NCBI RefSeq assembly: GCF_003719305.1
Contig: NZ_RARC01000007.1
Coordinates: 124,001 to 188,000, forward strand
Direction of reading: 5' to 3'
Length of the DNA: 64,000 nucleotides
DNA from: Mycolicibacterium stellerae
GTDB lineage: Bacteria > Actinomycetota > Actinomycetes > Mycobacteriales > Mycobacteriaceae
Positions 25,652 through 33,704 of the stretch are shown here, one piece after another. The notes below the pieces were generated by a model that ran no database searches, was not told the DNA's origin, and saw nothing but the letters and a program-made list of their open reading frames with translations. How positions within the stretch are numbered: the stretch's first letter is position 1; each line of letters opens with the position of its first letter. The position numbers and the translations under genes are program-made.

Positions 25652-27421
25652 CTACTGCGCAGAATCGCGATCTGCCCGCAGGCTCGGTGCGTCGGCGGAC
25701 CATTCGACGTGCACGGGTATGTCGTCGGTCCACGGTTGACCCGTCACCATGTCGGCGACGTTGACGTAGCCCCGCTCGAATTCGCCCGTCGCCGCGTCCA
25801 CCAATCGGTATTGCTGGCGCTGCCGATGAAACGGTTGCGCGTCGAGCAGGATGACGCGCACCTCGCCCGGCTCGAAACCGCAGCGCTCCTGCATGGCTTC
25901 GATCAACTGCTCGTTGTGCATGTGGCCGTCGCCGAAATTCCAGCCGACCGCGGTGCTGCACAACCGCTCGCCCTCGGTGATGACGTACTCGTCCTCGTTG
26001 CGTCCCGCCAACGCATTGTGCACAAGGGTCAGAAGCGCCTTGCCGTGAGAGTTGAACCCGCGGAACGCGTATCCCTTATACAGGAATATCTGCGCTTGTT
26101 CCTCGCTGCCGTAGAACTTCTCGAGCTGAGAGGCGGGCATGCTGGCGATCGCGACCAGACCGCGGTCGATCTTCTCGTTGGCCGACGGCTTGATGCACCA
26201 CCACGACGTGTCCCAGTTACCTGCGTAGTAGCGCATGCCCGGCAGGAACGAGATCTTGCGCGGGAAGAGGTTGCCAAGCACGACGATCGTTGCGAGCAGC
26301 GCGAAGAGCAATACGGGAAGCGGTGTGGTCATATCCGACAGCCCCACCTCGGCATGGCCGACGAACAACGCCAGCACCGAGAACATCATGAAGACGTTCC
26401 ACTCCAGCGGCACGCCCATCGGGATCGCCGACAGGATGCCGAAGTGGAAGCAGAGCATCACGAATGCGGCGATCGCCGTCGGCCAGCCGCCGTGGGAGAA
26501 CAGCAGCGCCAACGGCACCAGCATCTCGATCGCCGTGCTGAAATGCGCGATGAATCGCGACAGCCGGCCTGGCCGCAGATCGTCGGGGAACTGTTCGAAG
26601 AACTTCCGTTTCAGCCACTTGGTTCGGATCAGCGGGTTGTTCGACATCATCGTCGAGATCACAAACGGGAAGTGCTTGTTGAGCTTTGACGTCGCGGCCC
26701 CCATCCAGATCGCGACGCACACCAGCTTGGCGGCGATGATCATGTCGACCCCGTAGCCGGCGAACAGGAACGCCACCGCGAACGAGCCGTACACCTCGCC
26801 GCGCGCGGCCAGGAAGATCACCTTGTCCCGCAGCCCGAGTACCGCCAGCAGACCGAGAATTGTCCAGATCTGCCACAGCGGCACCACGCCGATCTGGGTG
26901 CCGAGCGCGGGAATGGGCCCCGAGCCGTCGGAGAACAGCGCGACGAGAAGCATCACCAGCAGCGCCCCGTACAGCGCGACATCCACCGGCGTGCGCGCCG
27001 TGCCCTTTGTCAGCGGCACCCGGCTCGGCCATGGCGGCAGCCGAATGGTGTTGGGCCGCAACCAGTACAGGATCGACCCCAACGGCGGGAAGAACCGGTT
27101 GTTCAGCGGCCCGAAGCCGCACCCGAGGCCGACGACCTCGAACAACATGGTGTAGAGCACGACCTTTTCGAAAACGATCGGCTCGGTCCACCACTGCGCG
27201 ACGTTGGTGAAGCCGTCGACACCCTTGGTGGCAAGCGCGAACAGCCAGCCGCCGAGGATGTAGAGCAGGATCTTGAACACGTAGAACAGGTGCATGACGA
27301 CCGGCGTGCCGAAGCCGACCTCGGCCCAGTGCCTGGCCATCGGGCGGATCTTTTCGGAGCGGGTTCCCTTACTCCACTCGGCGAAGTCGACGACGGGCAT
27401 GTCGGGCTGAAGGAATCCCAT
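25652..27421 (-). CDS. DUF3556 transmembrane protein
   Basis: The 589-residue protein starts at ATG 27421 (a GTG two codons upstream is possible). The first ~395 residues hold about ten hydrophobic helices (MHLFYVFKILLYILGGWLFA and others); the last ~190 residues are soluble and hydrophilic. The layout matches the mycobacterial DUF3556 family. Function is not established. A KstR-type operator overlaps its promoter, linking it to sterol or lipid catabolism, and it lies just downstream of the mce operon. It may process or move lipid substrates (inference). Confidence 0.85.
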   Translation of the reverse strand: MGFLQPDMPVVDFAEWSKGTRSEKIRPMARHWAEVGFGTPVVMHLFYVFKILLYILGGWLFALATKGVDGFTNVAQWWTEPIVFEKVVLYTMLFEVVGLGCGFGPLNNRFFPPLGSILYWLRPNTIRLPPWPSRVPLTKGTARTPVDVALYGALLVMLLVALFSDGSGPIPALGTQIGVVPLWQIWTILGLLAVLGLRDKVIFLAARGEVYGSFAVAFLFAGYGVDMIIAAKLVCVAIWMGAATSKLNKHFPFVISTMMSNNPLIRTKWLKRKFFEQFPDDLRPGRLSRFIAHFSTAIEMLVPLALLFSHGGWPTAIAAFVMLCFHFGILSAIPMGVPLEWNVFMMFSVLALFVGHAEVGLSDMTTPLPVLLFALLATIVVLGNLFPRKISFLPGMRYYAGNWDTSWWCIKPSANEKIDRGLVAIASMPASQLEKFYGSEEQAQIFLYKGYAFRGFNSHGKALLTLVHNALAGRNEDEYVITEGERLCSTAVGWNFGDGHMHNEQLIEAMQERCGFEPGEVRVILLDAQPFHRQRQQYRLVDAATGEFERGYVNVADMVTGQPWTDDIPVHVEWSADAPSLRADRDSAQ

Positions 27422-27435
27422 GGCCACACAGACTA
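27422..27435 (-). promoter_or_regulatory. Promoter -10 for the DUF3556 gene
   Basis: Minus-strand TAGTCT (27435-27430) and eight bases precede the ATG at 27421. The -10 overlaps the KstR-like box by three bases, a repressing position. Confidence 0.5.
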
Positions 27436-27448
27436 GAACGTGTTCTAG
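27433..27448. promoter_or_regulatory. KstR-type operator (CTAGAAC-GT-GTTCTAG)
   Basis: Perfect seven-base inverted arms flank GT. The core fits the KstR consensus TnnAACnnGTTnnA. KstR is the TetR repressor of cholesterol catabolism in mycobacteria and responds to 3-oxo-4-cholestenoyl-CoA-type thioesters. The site is 12 bp upstream of the DUF3556 start codon. Confidence 0.75.
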
Positions 27449-27476
27449 CTCGGTACTAGGGGGTTCGGCTCACTCA

Positions 27477-27540
27477 GCGCGAGCAGACGTAAAAGTGCCC
27501 GTCGGACCGGCGTGTCGCGAACTTTTACGTCTGCTCGCGC
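27477..27540. repeat. Stem-loop repeat family 1, copy 2 (20-bp perfect stem)
   Basis: GCGCGAGCAGACGTAAAAGT (27477-27496) pairs perfectly with 27521-27540 over a 24-base loop that again contains CGGCGTGTCGCG. Relative to copy 1, one C-G pair is replaced by T-A on both arms. It lies 24 bp after the stop of the acyltransferase that ends the mce operon. Confidence 0.92.
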
Positions 27541-27564
27541 AGGGGGTCGAGTCGGATAGGGCGC

Positions 27565-28827
27565 TCAGCCTGACAGTGCCGCGTCCAGTCGCGCGACGTA
27601 TTCGTCGACGTCCCCGATGGCCGACTCGGCGGCATGCACGCTGACGGCCACGGTGTCCCCGATGCCGTGCACCCCGTGGGTGAGACCCATCATCGGCGAC
27701 AACGCCGGGTAGCCGGCGGTGACCACAACGGGTGCACCGCCGAACTGCAGGTCCGCCGGTCCCCGGTTGACGCTGGAGACGACGGTGTTTCCGGTCACCG
27801 TCGGCGACCGCACGGTCGGGTCGAACTGTGCAACGCCCCAGCGCAACAACGGAGCGGGCGTGACAGCGAACGCGCGGCTGGCCGCCCGCATCGCCGGGTG
27901 CTCGGCGCGTCGGCGGCGGTCGGCGAACTCGGCGGCGATCCGCGTCGCGCGCTCGTCGAAACCCAGCTCAGGGTACAGGCCGACAGAGACATTGCCGAAA
28001 TGGTTATTTGCCTCTCGCGCAGTGGTTTTCGCCATCGGTACCTCGGCACCGAGCGTCGACGGATCATCGCCAAGCCCGCGCAGATGAGCCGACAGCGCGG
28101 TGGACACCGCACACAGCACGCCGATCGTCACAGTCGGGCCGGGCAGTTGGTCGCGGTGCCGGACCACGGTGCGCACGCTGCGCACACCGGACGGTCGGGT
28201 GTTGCTCCGCAACGCGGGTCGCGACGGGGCCTGTGCTGGCACCAAACCCGCCGCGGTGTCCCCGACCAGGCGGCGGTGCGTCCGTGCGGCGAGCAGGCCG
28301 CGCCACGGAAGCTTGACGCCGCGCACCCGCGGCGCCGTCACCGGCGCAATGTCGACTGTGCGGCCGAACAGCCGCGCCGCCATCGCCGATGACCGCACCC
28401 CGTCGGCGAGCACATGCGAGATCTGCAGCACGGCGACCGTTCCCACCCCCGTGGCGCCGGGCACACCGTCCACCGAGGTGAACACGTGCATCCGCCACGC
28501 ATACATCCGCGGATCGAGGTGGTCATCGGCGAGCCTGCTGATTGCGGCCAAACAGCCCGCCCAGCTGTTGTCATCGATTTCGTGGACCGTGAACTGGCCT
28601 TCGTCCACGTCGCGGCTCACCCATGCCGGATAGGTCATGGCGTTGCCTTCGCGAACCCGAAGCCGAAGCTCCGCACAGTCACTTGCCCGGCAGCGGATGA
28701 CGTCGATGGCGTGTTCGAGATCGGTGGGCACGCCCGCGAACCCGTACACCAGGAACTGGTCGTTGGGAATCTTGGCCGACATCCAGTAGGTCTGCGCATC
28801 GACCGCTGCAAGCCGGCGCACCGTCAT
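27565..28827 (-). CDS. WS/DGAT-like acyltransferase (condensation-fold), atypical active site
   Basis: The 420-residue protein has the two-domain CoA-dependent acyltransferase fold of wax-ester/diacylglycerol acyltransferases. The WS/DGAT C-terminal block is recognisable (NHFGNVSVGLYP, VSSVNRGPADLQFGG, GLTHGVHGIGDTVAVSV). The active-site motif reads ISHVLADG: the usual HHxxxDG has Ser in place of the first His, while the second His and Asp-Gly remain. The start lies 9 bp after the alpha/beta-hydrolase stop, so it is the last gene of the mce operon. A lipid acyl transfer linked to imported substrate is plausible, not shown. Confidence 0.82.
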   Translation of the reverse strand: MTVRRLAAVDAQTYWMSAKIPNDQFLVYGFAGVPTDLEHAIDVIRCRASDCAELRLRVREGNAMTYPAWVSRDVDEGQFTVHEIDDNSWAGCLAAISRLADDHLDPRMYAWRMHVFTSVDGVPGATGVGTVAVLQISHVLADGVRSSAMAARLFGRTVDIAPVTAPRVRGVKLPWRGLLAARTHRRLVGDTAAGLVPAQAPSRPALRSNTRPSGVRSVRTVVRHRDQLPGPTVTIGVLCAVSTALSAHLRGLGDDPSTLGAEVPMAKTTAREANNHFGNVSVGLYPELGFDERATRIAAEFADRRRRAEHPAMRAASRAFAVTPAPLLRWGVAQFDPTVRSPTVTGNTVVSSVNRGPADLQFGGAPVVVTAGYPALSPMMGLTHGVHGIGDTVAVSVHAAESAIGDVDEYVARLDAALSG

Positions 28828-28836
28828 GCCCTCCAG

Positions 28837-29739
28837 TCAGAATCGACCGATGTAGTCGACGATGTGGCGCCCCACCACATCCGGCTGCTCGAGTTGCAGG
28901 AAGTGCCCCGCACCCTCGACCACGAAGGCGCCTCCGCCCGGCGGGAGTATCCGTTCGACCCACGCGACGTAATCCGGTGCCATGCAACCGTCGTCGTCGC
29001 CGTGCAGGTAGAGGATGGGCATCTCGGGTGGCTTCATGAACAGCGGCTGCAGATCCGCATACTCTGCGGGCGGCTTGCTACCGCGAAAGTTCTGGCGGTA
29101 CATGCTGATTGCGGCGCGCCAGTTGTCGGGCGCTCCGATGGCGTCTTCGACAAGCCGGACGTCCTCCGCCTCGTCATAGCCCGGCGACCACTGCCGCCAC
29201 AGCGTCGGCACCACCCGCGACGCGGAAAGCTCAGGAAGCCAGGGCAATTGGAAGTACATGATGTACCAGCTGCGCAGCAGCTGCCGGGGGATCTGGGCCA
29301 ATAGGCGGAGTTGGTCGGGCGCTCGCCCCCATGGTCGATAAGCGGCGAGCGGCGGCATCGACATGATCACCGACTTGGCGAACGGGCTGTCCGGCATTGC
29401 GGCGAGCCCGGCGGCCGTCATCGCGCCCCAGTCATGGCCGATCACCACGTCGCGTCCGGTCGGGCCTGCTGCATCCAGCACATGCAGCGCGTCGTCCATC
29501 AACGCGCCGACGTGGTAGCTGTCGTCCGCGGAGACCGTCGACGGTGCGTAGCCGCGCATGAACGGCGCCACCACCCGCCAGCCCGCGTCCACTAGCAGCG
29601 GCGTGACTTTGCGCCAGCCCCAGGCGGTGTCGGGAAAACCGTGGAGGCACAACGCGATCGGGGCGTCGGGCGGCCCCCAGGTCAATGCGCGCAGCTTTAC
29701 CGAGGGGGTCGCGATGTCGATCCAATCCGGCTCCCTCAT
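28837..29739 (-). CDS. Alpha/beta hydrolase, epoxide-hydrolase-like
   Basis: The 300-residue enzyme shows LCLHGFPD (oxyanion HGxP), IGHDWGA with Asp as nucleophile, YLHGDDDGCM with the acid Asp, and VEGAGHFLQLE with the catalytic His. The nucleophile Asp and HGFPDT motif point to epoxide hydrolase or haloalkane dehalogenase-like chemistry rather than an esterase. The start is 9 bp after the second Mce-associated gene and the stop is 9 bp before the acyltransferase, so it belongs to the mce transcript. The substrate may be the imported lipid or a derivative. Confidence 0.88.
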   Translation of the reverse strand: MREPDWIDIATPSVKLRALTWGPPDAPIALCLHGFPDTAWGWRKVTPLLVDAGWRVVAPFMRGYAPSTVSADDSYHVGALMDDALHVLDAAGPTGRDVVIGHDWGAMTAAGLAAMPDSPFAKSVIMSMPPLAAYRPWGRAPDQLRLLAQIPRQLLRSWYIMYFQLPWLPELSASRVVPTLWRQWSPGYDEAEDVRLVEDAIGAPDNWRAAISMYRQNFRGSKPPAEYADLQPLFMKPPEMPILYLHGDDDGCMAPDYVAWVERILPPGGGAFVVEGAGHFLQLEQPDVVGRHIVDYIGRF

Positions 29740-29748
29740 GTCGGCGGG

Positions 29749-30429
29749 CTACACCGGTTCGAATTTCGAGATCAGCCAGCGGTCGCCGACCTTGTCCAGC
29801 GTGATGCGCACGCTGGACGCGGTATCGGTGGGTACGCCGTTGCCGATGGTCACGGTCTGGTTGACGAACAGCAAGACGACCGCCTCACCGGGATCGGCCG
29901 AAACCGAGGCCGCGCCGGGCACACTGGCGACCGCCGCGATCTGCTTCTCCTTGGCACCGGGTATCACGACGTTCTTGGTCAGGTCGGCGTACTCGCCACG
30001 GAACTCGCCGGTGAGTCGGTCCTGCGCCGCGGTCAGTTGCTGTTCGACCGTGTCGGGTTTGTACGACAGCAGGGCCACCGTGCTGTCCTTGGCGGCCTGC
30101 ACCGACTGTTCACGGGCAACGTCGCTGTCGCGCACGCCCGAGTCCAGAAATTTCAACACCCCGGCGCCAATCGCCAGCAAGAACGCGAGCGCAGGCAGCA
30201 AGGCGAACGCCACGATGCGCGACCGATCGAGCTGCCGTTTCGGCTTGGCCGGTTCGGAAACTTCTGGTTCCTCTGCCGCCTCAACTTCTGGTTCCTCTGC
30301 CGCCTCCGGCTCATCGACCGCCGAGTCCTTCGCCGGCGATTCCGTCGTGGTGTCGGTATCGGCTTCGACCTCGAGCCTCGCCGCGGCTTCCTCGACGGTC
30401 TCGTCGCTCAAGTTCTTGTTCTCGGTCAC
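29749..30429 (-). CDS. Mce-associated membrane protein (Mas), second
   Basis: The 226-residue protein has an acidic cytoplasmic N-terminus (Glu/Asp/Ala-rich, residues 1-68) and one membrane helix at ~75-97 (RIVAFALLPALAFLLAIGAGVL). An extracytoplasmic alpha/beta domain of the Mce-associated type follows (SVQAAKDSTVALLSYKPDTVEQQL, then VGDRWLISKFEPV at the end). Such proteins accompany mce operons and stabilise or assist the Mce complex (compare OmamA/Mam proteins). It overlaps the first Mas gene by 4 bp. A repeated TTCTGGTTCCTCTGCCGCC unit (PEVEAAEE twice) in the acidic region is a small local duplication. Confidence 0.88.
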   Translation of the reverse strand: MTENKNLSDETVEEAAARLEVEADTDTTTESPAKDSAVDEPEAAEEPEVEAAEEPEVSEPAKPKRQLDRSRIVAFALLPALAFLLAIGAGVLKFLDSGVRDSDVAREQSVQAAKDSTVALLSYKPDTVEQQLTAAQDRLTGEFRGEYADLTKNVVIPGAKEKQIAAVASVPGAASVSADPGEAVVLLFVNQTVTIGNGVPTDTASSVRITLDKVGDRWLISKFEPV

Positions 30430-31079
30430 GATACGAACCTCACGTTGGCCACCTTGGCTTCGTCACCGACTTTCTGCACCGTGATCCGCATCCGCCAGGC
30501 ACGCGGCTCCTGTTCGGCCGCACCCGCATTGGACGTCTTGACGGTGACGGCGACCAGCACCTCTGCTCCGTCGTCCGTCTCCGATTCGACGCCCGCCTCG
30601 GCGATGGTGCCGACGGATTTAGACTTCGCCTGCTTCACGACCTCTTTGAAGGGTTGGGCACGCGCCTGGAAGTCGTCGTAGAACGTCCCCGTTGAGGAGT
30701 CCAGTACGCGCTGCACGTCCTCGTCGGCGTGTTCGAAGTCGATCGTGGTCAGGTTCAACGCGGCCTGACGCCCCACCTGAAGGAACAGGCTGCGCTCGTC
30801 GGCCGCCTTTCGGGATTCGTACGCGCGGAAGCCCAGCCACCCGCACAGCCCGGCCAGCGCGACCACCGCAACGAGCCCCAGGATCGTGGCGAGCCGGACA
30901 TGCGACATCTTGGCCTTGGCGGTCGCCGGCTGTTCCTCGCCTGCCCCCTCCTCAGCGTCCTCGCCGGATCCCTCGCCGGACTCGTCGGCGACGGATTCGG
31001 TCGAAGTATCGGCTTCGGCTTCGTCCTCCCTGGTTTCCTCGCTCAGTTCCCCGTCGGGGGCAGCAGCATCGTCTGCCAT
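30426..31079 (-). CDS. Mce-associated membrane protein (Mas), first
   Basis: The 217-residue protein has an acidic N-terminal tail of about 55 residues, then a membrane helix (LATILGLVAVVALAGLCGWLGF) and a periplasmic Mas domain of ~125 residues (NLTTIDFEHADEDVQRVLDSSTGTFYDDF is the conserved stretch). The ATG lies 37 bp inside the mceF coding end, an unusually long overlap for this operon. Starting further in would drop only the acidic tail, and no better start is seen. It probably supports assembly of the Mce complex. Confidence 0.87.
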   Translation of the reverse strand: MADDAAAPDGELSEETREDEAEADTSTESVADESGEGSGEDAEEGAGEEQPATAKAKMSHVRLATILGLVAVVALAGLCGWLGFRAYESRKAADERSLFLQVGRQAALNLTTIDFEHADEDVQRVLDSSTGTFYDDFQARAQPFKEVVKQAKSKSVGTIAEAGVESETDDGAEVLVAVTVKTSNAGAAEQEPRAWRMRITVQKVGDEAKVANVRFVS

Positions 31080-32545
31080 GTTTGCTCCTCTGTGGCGCCA
31101 CGTGCCAAGTCGGCTTGTGTGTACACATGCCCGTCCGGTCCAACGTACGTGCCGGATGCTGGATCATATTCGGCGGCCGCTATTGGCGGCGGCACCGGGC
31201 TGGGCGGAGGAGGCGGTTCTGCAGGTGACTCGCCGGGCGGCACGTGCGGTACCGACTGCCCGGACAGTGTCGCGTTGGGGTCACCTTTCCAGTTGTAGCC
31301 GTCGTTGAGCGGCACGTAGTACTCGTCGCTCTCGCACTGCTGCCACGTCGGCGCACGTTTGCCAGGGACTGCCACGCACGGCAGGTTGCGGGCGCCTCGC
31401 ACGTTGAACGGCCCGTCCTGCGGGACTCGGCAGTACAAGTCTCCGGCAGGCCGATCGGGGTAATCCTCGAAGGTGGGCACTCGCTGCTGCTGGGCGGGCA
31501 GGAAGCCGGTCGTGCACGGTGGTGGCAGCTGCTGCGGCGGCAACGGTATCGGCGCCGGAAGCGCGGGAATCACCAGGTTCAGGTTGAAGACCAAGGCATC
31601 GCCCTTGTAGTCCTGCTTCGTGTTCCGCTTGTGCACGCCGACGGCCTGCGTGACCGCGGTGCCCTGGGGCAGCAGCACAAGCAGCTGCTCGAGGCTCGGC
31701 TGGTAGGTGACGGCCACCTCGCCGATGCTGACCAGGTTGGCTAGCACGATCGGCAGCGTGGGCTGCAGCCGGTCGATCAACGCCCGCGTCTCCTCGGCAG
31801 CCCCTGGGCCCTTGTCCAGAATCCCGGCCACGGCCGGGTCCTGGCTCTGCAGCTGGCCGGTGATGGAGGCCAGGTTCGCTGCCCATGCCTGGATCGAGTC
31901 CGCGGTGTCGGTCTGGCTGTCCAGCACCGGTTGGGACTGGTCGATGAGGGTGGTCAGCGAGTCGAGGTTCTTGCGCGCGTCGATGGCCAACGTGGTGCTG
32001 CCGGTGACCAACCTGCGTAGCTCCGGTCCGAGCCCGCCGACGGCGATATAGGCCTCGTCGACCACCGTCTTCAGGTTGTCGCGCGGGATCGCCTCCAGAC
32101 CGCGGTTGGTCATGTCCAGCACCGTGTTGATATCCGTCGGGACGGTTGCGCGGTCGCGCGGGATCACATCGCCGTCCTTCAAATCCGGACCATTACCGCT
32201 GCGTGGGATCAACTGGACGAACTGCTCGCCGACGGAGGACACGCTGTGTATTTCGACGTCGACGTCGGCGGGGATTCTGGTGTCCGACTTCAGCGACAAC
32301 ACGGCCGCGACACCTGAGTCGGTGAGCGAAACGCTGTCCACGATCCCCACCTCGACACCGCGATAGGTGACGTTGCTCCTGGGATACAGCCCGCCGGTCT
32401 CGGGTAATTCGACGGTTATCCGGTACTCCCCGACGCCCAGCATCGCCGGCAGCCGCATGTAGCCGAACACCATGATCGCCAGTGCCGTGGTCGCTATCAC
32501 GGCGAAGATCGCCATCTGGATGAGGATCTGTCGGGTCAGGATCAT
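31043..32545 (-). CDS. mceF: MceF-type Mce/MlaD protein
   Basis: The 500-residue protein has an N-terminal membrane anchor (residues ~7-30), an MCE domain (~38-120; GLYPRSNVTYRGVEVGIVDSV), helical coiled segments to ~300, and a long Pro-rich tail (~320-460; PPPPPSPVPPP). Position as sixth mce gene and the tail make it MceF. In the Mce complex six MCE rings and a helical needle form a channel for hydrophobic molecules across the periplasm, powered by YrbE/MceG. mceG is not in this window. It starts one base after the mceE stop. Confidence 0.9.
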   Translation of the reverse strand: MILTRQILIQMAIFAVIATTALAIMVFGYMRLPAMLGVGEYRITVELPETGGLYPRSNVTYRGVEVGIVDSVSLTDSGVAAVLSLKSDTRIPADVDVEIHSVSSVGEQFVQLIPRSGNGPDLKDGDVIPRDRATVPTDINTVLDMTNRGLEAIPRDNLKTVVDEAYIAVGGLGPELRRLVTGSTTLAIDARKNLDSLTTLIDQSQPVLDSQTDTADSIQAWAANLASITGQLQSQDPAVAGILDKGPGAAEETRALIDRLQPTLPIVLANLVSIGEVAVTYQPSLEQLLVLLPQGTAVTQAVGVHKRNTKQDYKGDALVFNLNLVIPALPAPIPLPPQQLPPPCTTGFLPAQQQRVPTFEDYPDRPAGDLYCRVPQDGPFNVRGARNLPCVAVPGKRAPTWQQCESDEYYVPLNDGYNWKGDPNATLSGQSVPHVPPGESPAEPPPPPSPVPPPIAAAEYDPASGTYVGPDGHVYTQADLARGATEEQTWQTMLLPPTGN

Positions 32546-32546
32546 G

Positions 32547-33704
32547 TCACGGCCCCTGGTCCAAACGGTATGGAGCGATCAGGGGGTTGCCTGCGCCGTT
32601 CGGCGGGGCGCTCGCCATGCACGGGCTGGGGAACTGGCCGATCGTTCGGCCCCACTGCAGCTCCAACCAGGTCAGATCGCACTCCCAGCGCGTTCCGGTG
32701 AAGAAACTGGAATCGAGCCGGCTCAACGTCAGGTCGACGATCAACGTGAGGTTCGCATAGTCGCCGCGCATCCAGTTGGTAAGTGTCTCCTTCGGGAAGG
32801 GGAACGTCGGCAGGAAACTCAGCGCACGGGTGAGCGCGGGTCCGGCATTGGCCAGTGACTCCAGCACCGGCCCGAGATCCTTGAGCTCCTGGACAAGTGC
32901 TTCCTTGGTCTGGTCGACGGAATCGGCCGCCAACGCGCTGAACTTTCCGAGCTGCACCAACGCCTCGGACAGGTTGTCGCGCTGATCTCTCAGCACGGCC
33001 AGAGCATCGGGGATTGTCCGTAATGCCTTGTCCACCACGGGCTTTTGTTCGGCGAACTGGCCGATGAGGTCGTTGACGCCTTGCGTGGCGGCAATGATGT
33101 CGTCCTTCTGGTCATCGAGGTAGCCGACGGCCTTGTCCAGCTGCTCGATGAGACTGCGCAGGTCATTCTCGCGACCGGTGAAAGCGGTGCTCAACGCCTC
33201 GGTGATGTCCTGGATGTTGCCTATTCCACCGCCATTGAGAAGCAGCGCAACCGCCGCCAGCGCCCGCTCGGTGGTCGGATATGCCCCCGACGAGGACAAC
33301 GGGATGACCGAGCCGTCGTGCAGCCTGCCCTCAGGCGAGACGTCCGTCGGTGCCGCCAATTCGATGTGCTCGGAGCCGAGGAGGCTGGTTTGGCCGAGCT
33401 TGGCGGTGGCGTTGGCGGGCAGTTCGACGTCAGCGTTGAGCTCCATCGTCACCAGCGCGTGCCAGTCCTGACGTTCGATCCTCTTGACGGTGCCGACGTT
33501 CACGTCACCGACGCGGACGCGGGAATTCGGTTCGATGTTGTCCACGTCGGGCATCTGGGCCGTAATTGTGAATGCACCGGGGCCCGCGCCCTGGACACCC
33601 GGCAGGGGAATGGAGTTCAGCCCGCGCCAGTCGGAGCAACCCGACACCGCCGCAGCCAGCACCGCCACGCCGGCCAGCATGCGTATCACCCTGTCCCGCT
33701 TCAT
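32547..33704 (-). CDS. mceE: MceE-type lipoprotein (LprK/LprN-like)
   Basis: The 385-residue protein starts with a lipoprotein signal; the lipobox is AVSGC with Cys23 as the lipidated residue. An MCE domain follows (~45-120; NSRVRVGDVNVGTVKRIE), then a long helical region and a C-terminal part with Trp- and Cys-containing segments (WECDLTWLELQWGR). In mce operons the fifth gene, MceE, is the lipoprotein, so the assignment is firm. The start overlaps the mceD stop by 4 bp. It would anchor the far end of the Mce assembly. Confidence 0.93.
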   Translation of the reverse strand: MKRDRVIRMLAGVAVLAAAVSGCSDWRGLNSIPLPGVQGAGPGAFTITAQMPDVDNIEPNSRVRVGDVNVGTVKRIERQDWHALVTMELNADVELPANATAKLGQTSLLGSEHIELAAPTDVSPEGRLHDGSVIPLSSSGAYPTTERALAAVALLLNGGGIGNIQDITEALSTAFTGRENDLRSLIEQLDKAVGYLDDQKDDIIAATQGVNDLIGQFAEQKPVVDKALRTIPDALAVLRDQRDNLSEALVQLGKFSALAADSVDQTKEALVQELKDLGPVLESLANAGPALTRALSFLPTFPFPKETLTNWMRGDYANLTLIVDLTLSRLDSSFFTGTRWECDLTWLELQWGRTIGQFPSPCMASAPPNGAGNPLIAPYRLDQGP

